DNA from: Elephas maximus indicus
Lineage: Eukaryota > Chordata > Mammalia > Proboscidea > Elephantidae
Direction of reading: 5' to 3'
Assembly: GCF_024166365.1 (NCBI RefSeq)
Contig: NC_064825.1
Location: 107,460,480-107,524,479 of the forward strand
Length of the DNA stretch: 64,000 nucleotides
The translations under genes and the position numbers were made by a program. The notes under the pieces were generated by a model, which was not told where the DNA came from, did not search any database, and saw only the letters and a program-made list of their open reading frames with translations. This document shows, in pieces, positions 37,087 through 47,633 of this stretch. Numbering within the stretch: the first letter of the stretch is position 1; each line of letters begins with the position of its first letter.

Positions 37087-37552
37087 TTTGAGTCATGCCT
37101 CATCAGCAAGTGAAGATCCCGAAAGCTTTACTCTATCCACCATTAAGGCGGACTCTACTTTGAGGAGGCAACTCTTCCGCAGTCATCTTTTGAGTGCCTT
37201 CCAACCTGGGGGGCTCATCTCCCAGCACTATATCAGACAATGTCCCGCTGCTATTCATAAGGTTTTCACTGGCTAATGCTTTTCAGAAGCAGACTGCCGG
37301 GTCCTTCTTCCTAGTCTGTCTTAGTCTGGAAACTCAGCTGAAACCTGTCCTCCATGGATGACTCTGCTGGTATCTGAATACCGGTGGCATAGCTTCCAGC
37401 ATCACAGCAACACACAAGCCCCCACAGTATGACAAACTGACTGACACATGGGGGTGCAAGGATTTAGGAAGGATAAATAAGAATTTAAATGTTTTAATAT
37501 GTCTATGATACCTGAAAATAACTCTAAAATACAGTGTGTCTGGTACCATTTC

Positions 37553-37712
37553 TGGAAACACTGGTGGCGTAGTGGTTAAGTGCTACGGCTGCTAATCAAA
37601 AGGTCAGCAGTTCAAATCTGCCAGGGGCTCCTCAGAAACTCTATGGGGCAGTTCTACTCTGTCCTGTAGGGTTGTTATCAGTCAGAATCAACTCAACGGC
37701 AGTGGGTGGGTT
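37553..37712 (+). mobile_element. AfroSINE with near-perfect target duplication
   Basis: Complete head and tail. The flanks 'tggtaccattt' and 'tggtactattt' differ by one base. Confidence 0.92.
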
Positions 37713-37717
37713 GTGGT

Positions 37718-37790
37718 ACTATTTATCTATCTCTCTGTCTGTCTGTCTGCCTACCCATCTATTTATCTGGCATATATCTATTTCTGAATA
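37718..37790. repeat. CTGT/CTAT simple repeat
   Basis: A tract of CTAT and CTGT units ('ctctctgtctgtctgtctg'). Confidence 0.85.
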
Positions 37791-37817
37791 CTACAAAATC
37801 GTTGAAACCCTTGACAA

Positions 37818-38117
37818 CACTGATGTACACCTTTCCTGATTTTAATCCACACAGCATCCCCTTGTTCTGTTTGAACAACTGTTGTGATCCATGTACACGT
37901 TCCTCATGAGCACAATTAAGTGTTCTGGAATTCCCTTTCTCTGTAACGTTATCCATAATTTGTTATGATCCACAATGTTGAATGCCTTTGCATAGTCAAT
38001 TAAACACAGGTAAACATCCTTCTGGTATTCTCTGCTTTCAACCGGGATGTATCTGACATCAGCAATGATATCCCTGGTTCTGTACCCTCTTCTAAACTCA
38101 GCGTGAATTTCTGGCAG
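37818..38117 (-). mobile_element. RTE LINE internal fragment
   Basis: The minus-strand reading 'YPVESREYQKDVYLCLIDYAK' and 'ILVILLPEIHAEFRRGYRTRD' marks the same reverse transcriptase stretch as 35.2-35.4 kb. Its 3' tail and 5' half are missing, and it abuts OR-like sequence at 38,118. Confidence 0.9.
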
Positions 38118-38333
38118 TAGAATCACCAAGATCAACCAAGGCCATGTCTCTGAGAAAAAAACTACACTCCTATGTTAGGCAGGAGTTCACCTTTGTCAAG
38201 ATGATCTTGCACAGTTTGCCCATCACTGTAATCATGTAGATGATGAGGAAGATGACGAGAAAACAATCTCAGGTTGCTTTGTAACTCTAAGTACAATGGA
38301 ATCAGTCAACACTATTAGATTCTGTTTTTCTAT
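38118..38333 (-). pseudogene. Olfactory receptor pseudogene, N-terminal fragment
   Basis: The minus strand from 38,333 reads 'IEKQNLIVLTDSIVLRVT' with ATA where the start codon should be. A shifted frame follows with 'LIIYMITVMGKLCKIILTKV' (helix 1), then 'FFLRDMALVDLG' at about 38,150 (helix 2). It breaks off at the RTE fragment. It looks like an OR5/OR8-type receptor but differs from the three OR8K-like genes here. Upstream (38,334-38,450) there is weak likeness to the OR flanks. Confidence 0.8.
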
Positions 38334-38629
38334 TTCATCTAGTTATCTCCTCTAGAAGGAAACAGAGGGATTGATATTAGTTTTCATATGGTATTATCTA
38401 AATGAATTATACTATTTGTAGACTGAATGGAGAATTTTTTTCTTCCTACTAGAGATAGAAAAATAATTCCCACATTTGATATTAAGCTAAAGTAGATTGT
38501 AGATGTTTCTACTTCTCAAAATTGGAGGATGCATGTGATACTCATAATATACTACTATGCCATAATTTCAGCAACGTTTGGACCATATGCATTTATATTA
38601 AAACCATATAGTTGTTAATATAGAGATAA
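38334..38629. other. Flank of the OR fragment, no gene seen
   Basis: AT-rich DNA with weak similarity to sequence just upstream of the OR8K-like genes. Confidence 0.45.
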
Positions 38630-39634
38630 TGTTGTTGTTTTTAGGTGCCATCTAGACGGTCCCAGCTCATAGTGATACTATGTACAACAGAATGAAACAT
38701 TGCCCCTTCATGTGCCATCTTCACAATTATTGCTGTGATTGAACTCATCATTGCAGCCACTGTGTTAATCCATTTCCTTGAGGATCTTCCTCTTTTTCGA
38801 TGACCCTTTACCAAGCATGATGTCCTTCTCCAGGAACTTGTTCCTCCTGATAACATGTCAAAGTACATGAGAATAGTGTCACCATCTTCAATTCAAAGGA
38901 ACATTCTGGCTATACTTTTTCCAAGACAGATTTGTTTGTTCTTCAAGCAGTCCATGATATATTCGATATTCTTCTCCAACACCATAATTCAAACACATCA
39001 ATTCTTCTTTGGTCTTCCTTACTCATTGTTGGGATTTCAAGTACATAAAAGGCAGTTGAAAATATCATGACTTGGGTCAGGCACACCTTAGTCCTCAAAT
39101 TGACAAGCTTGCTTTTTAACACTTTAAATAGGTATTTTGCAGCAGATTTATCCAATGTAATACATCTTTTGATTGCTTGACTGCTGCTTCCTTTGACGTT
39201 ATTTGTACATTCAAGTAAAATGGAATCTTTGACTATTTCAATATTTATCTGATTATCATGGTGTTGCTTACTGGTCTGTTTGAGAGGATTTTTGTTTCCT
39301 TTATGTTGAGGTGTAATACACGCTGAAGGCTATGGTCTTTGATCTTCATCAACTTGTGTTTCATGTCCTCTTCACTTTCAGCAAGCAAGGTTGTGTCATC
39401 AGCATATCATAGGTGGTTAACGAGTCTTCCTCCAATCCTGATGCTGAGTTCCTCTTCGTATAGTCCAAATTCTCAGATGATTTACTCAGCATACGGACTG
39501 AATAGGTATAGCATAGGTACAGCGAAAGGATACAACCCTGATCCCCACCTTCCTGATTTTAAATCACACAGTATCCCATTGTGCTACTGGACAGACTGCC
39601 TCTAGGCCTATTTACAGGTTCTACATAACCACAA
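38630..39634 (-). mobile_element. RTE LINE 3' fragment
   Basis: The minus strand ends with the tail (plus strand 'gttgttgtttttaggtgcc'). It runs back through 'TMSKEDQRRIDVFELWCWRR' to about the RQGC and linker region. It is broken on the right, where another RTE 3' end starts at 39,637. Confidence 0.9.
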
Positions 39635-39636
39635 TT

Positions 39637-41768
39637 TGTTGTTGTTAGGTGCAGTTGAGTCAGTTTCCACTCATAGAGACCCTATGTACAGCAGAGCGAA
39701 ACACTGCCTGGTCCTGCTCCATCCTCACAATTCTTGTTATGCTTGAGACCATTGTCGCAGCCACTGTGTCAATCCATCATCCAGGGTCTTTCTTTTTATC
39801 ACTGATCCTTTTCAGAGACTGTCCCTCCTCATAATCTGTCCACAGTATGTGAGGCAAAGTCCTTGCTTCTAATGGACATTCTGGCTGTACTGCTTCCAAG
39901 ACAGATTTGTTCCTTCTTTTGGCAGTCCATGCTCTATTCAATATTCTTCCTCGAAACCATAATTCAAAGGCAGCAGTTTTTCTTTGATCTTCCTTATTCA
40001 TTGTTCAGCTTCTATATGGCTATGAGGAGATTGAAAACGCCATGGCTTGGATGAGGCTCCACTTAGTCCTTAAAGTGACATCTTTGTTTTTTTAACACTT
40101 TCAACCCACATGGAATGCTATAGTCTTTGATCTTCATCAGTAAATGATTCAAGTCCTCTTTACTTACCCTAATGCATACCTTTCTTGACTTTAAACCACT
40201 TAGCGTCCCTTTGCTGTGTTCGAACAACTGCCTCTAGTCTACGTACGGATTGCGCATGAGCACAATTAAATGTTCTGGGATTCTCATTCTTCTCAGTGTC
40301 ATCCATAATTTCTTATGATCCACACATTGAATGCCTTTACACAGTCAATAAAATACAGGTAAACATCTTTCTAGTATTCTCTGCTTTCAGCCGAGATCCG
40401 TCTGACATCAGCAATGATATCACCCTTTTCCACGACCTCTTCTGAATCCAGTTTGAATTTGTGGCAGTTGGCTGTTGATGTACAACTGGAACTGCTTTTG
40501 AATTATCTTCCACAAAATTTTACTTGCTTTTGGTATTAATGATGCTGTTTGATAATTTCTGCATTCTGTTGGATCGCCTTGCTTGGGAAAGGAAACAAAT
40601 ATGGATCTCTTCCAGGTGGCCAAGTAGCTTTCTTTCAAAATTCTTGGCATAAACAAGTGAGTGCTTCCAGCTTTGCATCCTTTTGTTGAAACATCTCAAT
40701 TGGTATTCATTCAGTTCCTGAAGCCTTGTTTTTCACGAACGCATTCAGTGCAACTTTGACTTCTTCCTTTAATACCGTCTGTTTTTGATAATATGTTACC
40801 TCCTGAAACTTTTGAGTCATGATTGATTGTTTTTAGTAGTGTGACTGTGTATTTTTTCCATTTTCTTTGGATTTTTCCAGCATTGTTCAATATTTTGCCC
40901 ATAGAATCCTTTAGAATTGCAACTGGAGGCTTGACTTTTTTCTTCCGTTTTCTCAGCTTGATAAAAAGAGAACATGCTCTTCGCATTTGGTTTTCTAACT
41001 CCAAGTCTTTGCACATTTCATTTTAATACTTTGTCTTCTTGAGCTGCCCTTCGAAATCTGTTCATCTTTTACTTCACCATTTCTTTCGCTTGCTTTTAGC
41101 TTCTTTATGTTCAAGAGCAAGTTTCGGAATCTCACCTGACATCCATTTTGGTCTTTTCTTTCTTTCCTGTCTTTTTAATAACCTTTTTCTTTCCTCATGT
41201 ATGATATCCTTGATGTCATTCCACACCTCCTCTGGTTTCGGTCTTTAGTGTTAGTCAAATCTATTTTGGGGGCAATCTCTAAATTAAGTGAGATATATTC
41301 AAGGTTATGCTTTGACTCCTGTGGACATGTTGTGATTTTCTTCAACTTCAGCTTGAACTTGCCTATGGACAATGGGTGGTCTGTTCCAAAGTCGGCCTCC
41401 AGCCTGGTTCTGATTAATGATGCTGGATTTCTGCATTTTCTCTTTCCACAGGTGTAGTCAATTTTATCCCTGTATTTCCCATCTGGTAGTGTCCACGTGT
41501 ATAGTCACTGTTTATGTTGTTGAAAAAAGTTATTTGCAATGAATAAGTTGTTAGTCTTGGAAAATTTTGTCCTATGACCTTCAAAGTCATTTCTGTCACC
41601 AAGGCCATATTTTCCAACTACTGTTCCTTCCTCTTCATTTCTAACTTTCACATCCTAATCGCTAATAATTATTAATGCAACCTGATTGCATGTTTAATCA
41701 ATTTCAAACTGCAGAAGTTGACAAAAATTTTCAATTTCTTCATCTTTGACATTAGTGGTTGGTATGTA
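39637..41768 (-). mobile_element. RTE LINE copy, 5'-truncated with deletions
   Basis: The 3' tail is at 39,637. The minus strand runs through reverse transcriptase pieces ('FRRGRGK', 40,420-40,656) and the linker (40,711-41,372). It ends in the endonuclease near 41,768, at the 'PTT' segment that in the full copy lies near 36,740. A deletion near 40,105 joins thumb text to palm text. All frames are broken. Confidence 0.88.
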
Positions 41769-42059
41769 TTAGCAATATGTAATGGAATACATATAAGAAT
41801 AAAGAACCCAGACTTTGATATGGACAATAAAATACACCATTATCTGCTACCTCATAAGCACCATGCTGTGAAGTTTGGTAAGAATGAATGTATAACATTG
41901 AACCCTCAGTCAATAAAATATCAATATTCTCAATCTCTTTTGAAGTCCGGGATTATGTTTCTACTCCTGTGACTATCTTACCTTTGGTAATTATTTATGT
42001 TTTTAGTATTTAGCTTTCATTATACCTTACTCTGTGTGTTACCCAATAATAACAAATAA
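41769..42059. other. Unassigned DNA
   Basis: No gene or familiar repeat recognised. Confidence 0.4.
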
Positions 42060-43640
42060 GAAAGGTAATGTGTATGTCTTCCAACTTTATTCTTTTTTTT
42101 TCAAATTGTTACAGGTATTCTAGTTTCTTTGGCCTTCAGATAAATTTTGGTATGAGCTTATTTTTTTCTTCTGCTGGGAATTGCTCAGCACTTTGTCCAA
42201 TCACGACAGCACTGGGCTTTGGGCTTGTCCAATCTCTAGATCAGTTTAACATCTTAACAATATTGTGCATTCCAATTCATAAGCAGGGCATATGTTCCCA
42301 TTTATCACTGACTTCTTTCATCAGTGTTGTGTGGCTTCTATCATGGCAATATTGTATATATTTTGTTTGAGTTATATCTAACTATTTCATGTTTTTTAGT
42401 GTATTGTTAATTATCCTTTTATTCAAACTTCCAATTCTTCATTGCTAGTATACAGAATACAATTTGATTATAAATGTTGACTTTGGATATTCTGACATTG
42501 GTATAATAAATTATTAGTTCTACTAACTTTCACAGACACTTTTCTTACAGAAACAATCATGTCACTTTCAAACAGAGCTGATTTTATTCCTTTGTTTCAA
42601 ATATATGCCTTTTTATTTATTTTCCTTACCTTTTTGCCCAGAGTGGGATCTTCATAGAGATGTAGTGAGAGCAGACATCCTAGCCTTGGTCCTCACCTGT
42701 GGGGTAATGCATTTCATCCTTTCATGATTAAGTGTGATGTCACCTCTAGGTTTTATACATGCCTTTTATCATTTTTTTGTGAAATTCCCTTCTATTCCCA
42801 GTTTCCTGAGAGTTTATTTTTATTTCCTGAATAAATGGGAAGTTTTGTCACCTCTTTTGTGCATCCAGTGAGATGATCATGTATTTTTTCCTTTTTTATT
42901 CTATTGGTATAGCAATTACTTTTATTGATTTTTAAATGTTAAACTTGCCTTATATTCCCAAAATAAACCTTCTTTGGTCATGATGTTTTATCCTTATTAT
43001 ATATGTTAAATTATTTCTCCGAATACTTTATTGAGGATTTTTGTGTCTATGATCATGACAGACATTGGTCACTGGTCCTCTAGTAATACCTTTGGTGTTG
43101 GTCTTGTTTTGGTGTTTGAGTATGACAGACTCACAGAATGAATTGAAAAGTGATTTTTCCTTTACTACTTTCTGGATGATGCTGTTTGGAATTGGTACTT
43201 GTTTTTTTTTTAATTACATGTCAGTAGAATTTTTCAATGACACCATTACAGCACAGAGTTTCCTATTTTGGAAGCTATTTTGTTTTATTTTTCTATATTC
43301 ATTTATTATTGTGAATTCAATCATTTTTATAGATAAAAAAGTCAGGTTCTCTATTGAAAATGAGTTAGTTTTGTAGTTTGTGTCTTTTAAAGATTTGGTC
43401 CATTTTATCTATGGTTGATAACTCATAAGCAAATATTTTTTTCTAATATCCCATATTATACTTTTAGTATCTATAGGATTAGTAGTTATGTGTCCTCGTG
43501 TATTTCTCAAATTCATAACTGTGTGTTTTCTTTTTCTTTCTTTTTCTGCCTAGCTGAAGTTTTATCGTTCTTATTGATCTTCAAGAACCAGCTCAGGATT
43601 TCATTGATTCTTCTCCATTGCTTTCTGTTTTCAGTTTCAT
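42060..43640 (-). mobile_element. Old L1 ORF2 fragment
   Basis: Minus-strand text with L1 ORF2 phrases. Plus-strand 'ttctagtttctttggccttc' is the region after the palm. The part near 42,650-42,760 matches the reverse transcriptase, and 42,940-43,150 lies before the palm. It is heavily mutated, with no open frame. Confidence 0.78.
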
Positions 43641-43883
43641 GGATTTCTACTGGGAGGAACAGAAAAGATAAAACTACATGGGGTTATGGAAAATTTTTGG
43701 TGGTGATAGAACTTTTCTGTTTTAATTGTTATGATCAAAAACTTAGAATAATACTTAGAAAATGTGAATTTTACAGTGCGTAAATTAAGCTCAATAAAAA
43801 CACAGCATACTACATGATTACTAAGCTAATAAATGTTAATTATGTACATTTAAAAGTGTGGTTTTCATATAAATATAAATTTT
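43641..43883. other. Unassigned DNA
   Basis: Possibly eroded L1. Nothing certain. Confidence 0.4.
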
Positions 43884-44007
43884 GGAAACCCTGGTGATGT
43901 AGTGGTTAAGTAGTTAGTGGTTAAGTGCTACAGCTGCTAATCAAAAGGTCAGCAGTTCGAATTCACCAGGTGCTCCTTGGAAACTCTAAGGGGCATTTCC
44001 ACTCTGT
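43884..44007 (+). mobile_element. AfroSINE, 3'-truncated, with internal duplication
   Basis: The head carries an extra 'tagttagtggttaag' that repeats its A-box side. The SINE stops before the shared RTE-like tail. Confidence 0.85.
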
Positions 44008-44459
44008 ACATTTGAAAGTATTGTTCTTGTATAAATTTTAGTAATTGTAAGATGACCAAAAATTTTAAAATTACTTTCTATCAATTCTTATTATTTTGAA
44101 ATTACATCATTTCTCAAGCATCATTTTTGCAATAATTTCATATATTTGGTTTAGACCCAGGAGCAAATTTATTTTTCTTGATATTTCTCTGACCAATCTG
44201 AACAAGTCCCAGATGACTTTTACTTCATTACACTTTTAGATCACCTTCTCATAATATCTTCCTTGAGATCAATATATTGGTAAGTTTTGTTTTCATTCAG
44301 CTTGATAAGTGAAGTTATGAATCCTTTGTTACACCATATAGCTAGATGAGGGCAGAGAGATTAAAGCAATGCTCAGCACACCACACATTTTAACAGAACT
44401 TCCAAACAAAAATGTTCTCTTTCCTTGTATCATGCATTTCCTGAAACCAGAAGAGTAAA
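44008..44459. other. Unassigned AT-rich DNA
   Basis: No gene or clear repeat. 'tacatttgaaagtattgttc' just right of the SINE resembles 'tacatttaaaagtgtggttt' just left of it (43,847), which may be a target duplication or chance. Confidence 0.45.
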
Positions 44460-44621
44460 AAAACAAAAACAGTGCCCTCAAGTCCATTCTCACTCATAGC
44501 AACCCTATAAGGCATTGTAGAGCTGCCCCATAGTGTATCCAAGGAGCAGCTGGAGGATTCGAACTGCCAACCTTTTTGTTAGCAGCCCTGCTCTTAACCA
44601 CTGTGCCACCAGCAGTCCAGA
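44460..44621 (-). mobile_element. AfroSINE, reverse orientation
   Basis: Tail at the left ('tcactcatagcaaccctat') and head at the right ('ttaaccactgtgccaccag'). Confidence 0.9.
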
Positions 44622-44657
44622 AGAGTAACTAGAAAACATTTATTGCTCTAAAGAATT

Positions 44658-45640
44658 TGTGAGATAGTAAGTCATGTGAGACACAGGGAGGAGTCAGGGA
44701 GGCCATGAAAAGTAACTGTGTTTATTACAGTTATAGTCCCCAAAGAGGCACAGCAAGGCTAGACTCAGACCACATATGGAATTTTACCCTGGGACAAGGT
44801 AGCAACAAACTGGAATTGTAGGAGATGGCTTATGTATGACAAGCAGAGTTGGGTTAGCTAGGTTTCTCATGTTTCCGGGGTATGTGGCATTTAGAATAAT
44901 TCTGTGGAATTAGGGAGCATAAGGGCTGTGCCTATTTATTGGGTACCTGGCCCCAAGGTGATTAGGATGGGTACATAGTGACTCAGGGGGGTAAGAACTT
45001 AATAAAGGGGAATGGGTAGATAGTGGACTTAATCAGCCACTCAAGAAGCAGAACAGGCTGGCATTCAGCCAGGGACTCAAAACTGTCAACACAGCATTTG
45101 AAGAAAATGGTATTGCAACTGACAGCTTGATAATCTGACATCAATTTTGAGCTTGATTTTTTGGGTAGCCTGAATGATTGAGAAGGCTTTCAGGAATAGG
45201 GCACAAATTGCCCCAAACATTGTAGAAAATACTTATTATGACAATAAAAAAGGAGAAAAATAAGAAACTTAAAAAGTTTTTGTAGGCTGTTCTATAATTA
45301 ATTTTACCTTTTATATGGTGTAGCAAAGCAAGCAAATCTGAAGTTTTTGGAATGTCTAACATTATCTTGATGCAGTTAAAGAACAAGTTGTATTTTTTTA
45401 ATGATAATAACTTGGTGTATTTCTTGCATTAAAATGCTTAGTGGTATTTGTTTGTAACCAATGAAAAGGGTAATTGTGGTGGTCATGTTCGGAAAAACAG
45501 AATGAGAAGTCATAGGGAAAAGCTGGCACTGAGGACGTCAAAGAAAGGACTTGGGAGTGTGAGGTACTCTTCTCAGGAGGTGAAGGGTTGGATTAACATA
45601 AAGCACTTGCGTTGTAGGGAAAAGTAACTCTGCTCCAACT
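44658..45640 (-). mobile_element. Possible LTR-retroelement remnant
   Basis: On the minus strand 44,658 to about 45,100 looks like a long terminal repeat. It has pyrimidine-rich and CCAAT-poor promoter-like text, 'cccaataaataggca', a polyadenylation signal in 'tgtaataaacacag', and an end in CA at 44,658. The adjoining minus-strand frame 45,141-45,386 has one strongly hydrophobic stretch followed by a short tail, which could be the membrane end of an old envelope gene. There is no clear polypurine tract or second LTR. It is old and non-coding. Confidence 0.4.
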
Positions 45641-45647
45641 CATTTTG

Positions 45648-46315
45648 CCATTGACTCTCCCGTTGACCCTGATTCAACTCATAGTGACTTATGTATAACA
45701 GATCAAAATGTTGTGTGGTCTTGTGCCATCTTCATGGTCATTGGTATGTTTGAGTCCATTGTTCAGCTATTGTGTCAATCCATCTCATTGAGGGTTTCCC
45801 TTATTTCTGCTGACCCTACACCTTACCAAGCATGATATTCTTTTCTAGAGATTGATCTTTCCTGATTTTGTGTCCAAAGTAAGTGAGTCCAACCTTGCCA
45901 TTCTCACTTCTACAGAGTAATCTGTATGCATTTCTTCTAAGACTGATTTAGTTTGTTCTTCTGGCAATCTATGGGAGATCCAATAGTTTTTGCCAGTAAC
46001 ACAGTTCAAATGTATCAATTGCTCTTTCTTCCTTTTTTATTGTCCAGCTTTCTCATGCATAAGAAGTGATTGAAAAGTCCAAGGCCTGGGTCACAAACAC
46101 CTTAGTTACCAAAGTAATATCTTTGTTCTTAAAATTTTTAAATAGGTCTTTTGCAGGGGATTTGCACAACCCAATAGATCTTGAATTTCATGATTGCTGG
46201 TCCCATAGGTGTTGATTGTTGAACTAAATTAACGAAACCATTGACCTTTTTTTCCCCCATTTATTATGATGTTATTTGTCATCTATTTGTGAAACTTTTA
46301 TTTTCTTTACATTCC
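45648..46315 (-). mobile_element. RTE LINE 3' fragment
   Basis: Diverged RTE 3' half, recognised by plus-strand 'cttatttctgctgaccctac', 'tctggcaatctatgggag' and 'taggtcttttgcaggggat'. It lacks a full tail. Confidence 0.85.
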
Positions 46316-46324
46316 GGCATAGGT

Positions 46325-46800
46325 ATGAACCCAAGGGAAATTCAAACATACATCCACACAAAACTTATAAATAACTGTTCATAGCAGTATTATTCATAGT
46401 AGCCAAAAAGTAGAAATAAACAAAATTTCCATCAATGGATAATGGATAAATAAAATGTGGTATTTCATTACAGTGTAATATTTGTCAATAAAATATGTTG
46501 TACCACAACATGATTGAAACTTGAAAACTTTTACAGAAAGTGAAAAAACTAGTTGCAAAGACCAAGTATTTTGAGTTTCCATTTTTATGACATGTCCGCA
46601 ATAGGCAAATCTATAAAGACAGAAAATAAGCAGGTAGTTGCCTTGGGCTGAGAGGGCTGAGGGAAAACACTGAGTGACTGGTGATGGTCATGAGATTTTT
46701 TTTTTCAGGGTGATGACAATATCCTAAAATTGCTGTGAACTTTGCAAACTCCACGTGAGTAAATTATATGGTACGTGATTTATATCTCAAAAATAAAAGT
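46325..46800 (+). mobile_element. Old L1M-type 3' end
   Basis: Has the usual tail-end phrases of ancient mammalian L1: 'tcatagcagtattattcata', 'ggataaataaaatgtggtat' and 'aataggcaaatctataaaga'. The 3' UTR follows to 'tctcaaaaataaaagtaac'. Confidence 0.85.
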
Positions 46801-47633
46801 AACAAGGAAAAAATCCCAAGTGTCTAACTTTGTAAATCTGAAATAAGAGATTTATTTATGTATAAAGCACTTTAAAAGATACAGAACACTTACTTTCTCA
46901 AGTAGGTATTAAAAATCTTTATCCTTCAAAAAATCATGAAAATGTAATGACTTTGCAAAAAAAAAAAGACTTGAAAAATTCTTATATTTTATTTCTATGT
47001 CAATTATTTTTAAATAAGTTCATAAGTTTCATAGAATCAATTGGTTGTGATGGATGGTCAAAGAAAATTCTGTGAAGTGAGTTTTAAAAACACCAATATT
47101 TTCTATGACAGAATAAATGTCGAATTTTTATTTTGCCTACTCTAGGGTTTTTAGGGTTAACTAATTTCTATTGCTTCAAGTAATAATCTAATACTTTGAG
47201 CCATAATTATGTAAATAGATACATCTAATCTTATACTTTGCTGTTATTTACTAAATTATATTGTGCACACTTGCTGGGATTTAAGTAATATAATATCATA
47301 CAAAATGTTTTTATTCTTCTCAACAGTAAGCCTGTATAGATTTGTCGATGTTGCAATTGTATATAGGTTAGACTAGCAATAAATACAAGACAAACTTCTG
47401 CTAGAAAATTACACAGTGGAAACTAGTAGAAAAAGCACATGTTGAAGTGAATGGCATGTACTTCACACTTCTAGAATGTACCATTCACGTATGCTGGAAA
47501 TTAGAATATTACTCCTCCTGTAACTTAACTTCTGAGACTTTCCTACCTCAGCATTTGTGTTCAGATCTCCTGGGAATCCAACAATGTGTATAGTACTATT
47601 TGGTCAGTTCCTTCAGCCCCCTCTGCTAGGTGG
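46801..47633. other. Unassigned AT-rich DNA
   Basis: No gene, RNA or repeat recognised in about 830 bp. Confidence 0.5.

Larger units (their letters stand above)
34234..37454 (-). mobile_element. Full-length RTE LINE (BovB-like), with target duplication
   Basis: The element is 3.2 kb on the minus strand, from a 5' end near 37,454 to the 3' tail at 34,234 (sense strand: GACTCGACGGCACCTGACAA). It is flanked by TGCAAGGATTT at 34,223-34,233 and 37,455-37,465. Its order is 5' UTR, apurinic-type endonuclease, reverse transcriptase and a short C-terminal part. It is the best-preserved RTE here: breaks are mainly single stop codons and one clear frameshift. It belongs to the RTE clade by its short length, endonuclease-RT order and simple (ACA)n-like tail. 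Confidence 0.96.

Noticed and set aside
43065..43783. Hydrophobic frames of 103 and 122 residues that could suggest a membrane protein
   Set aside because: They read against diverged L1 ORF2 on the other strand. T-rich complement gives Phe/Leu/Ile-rich text.
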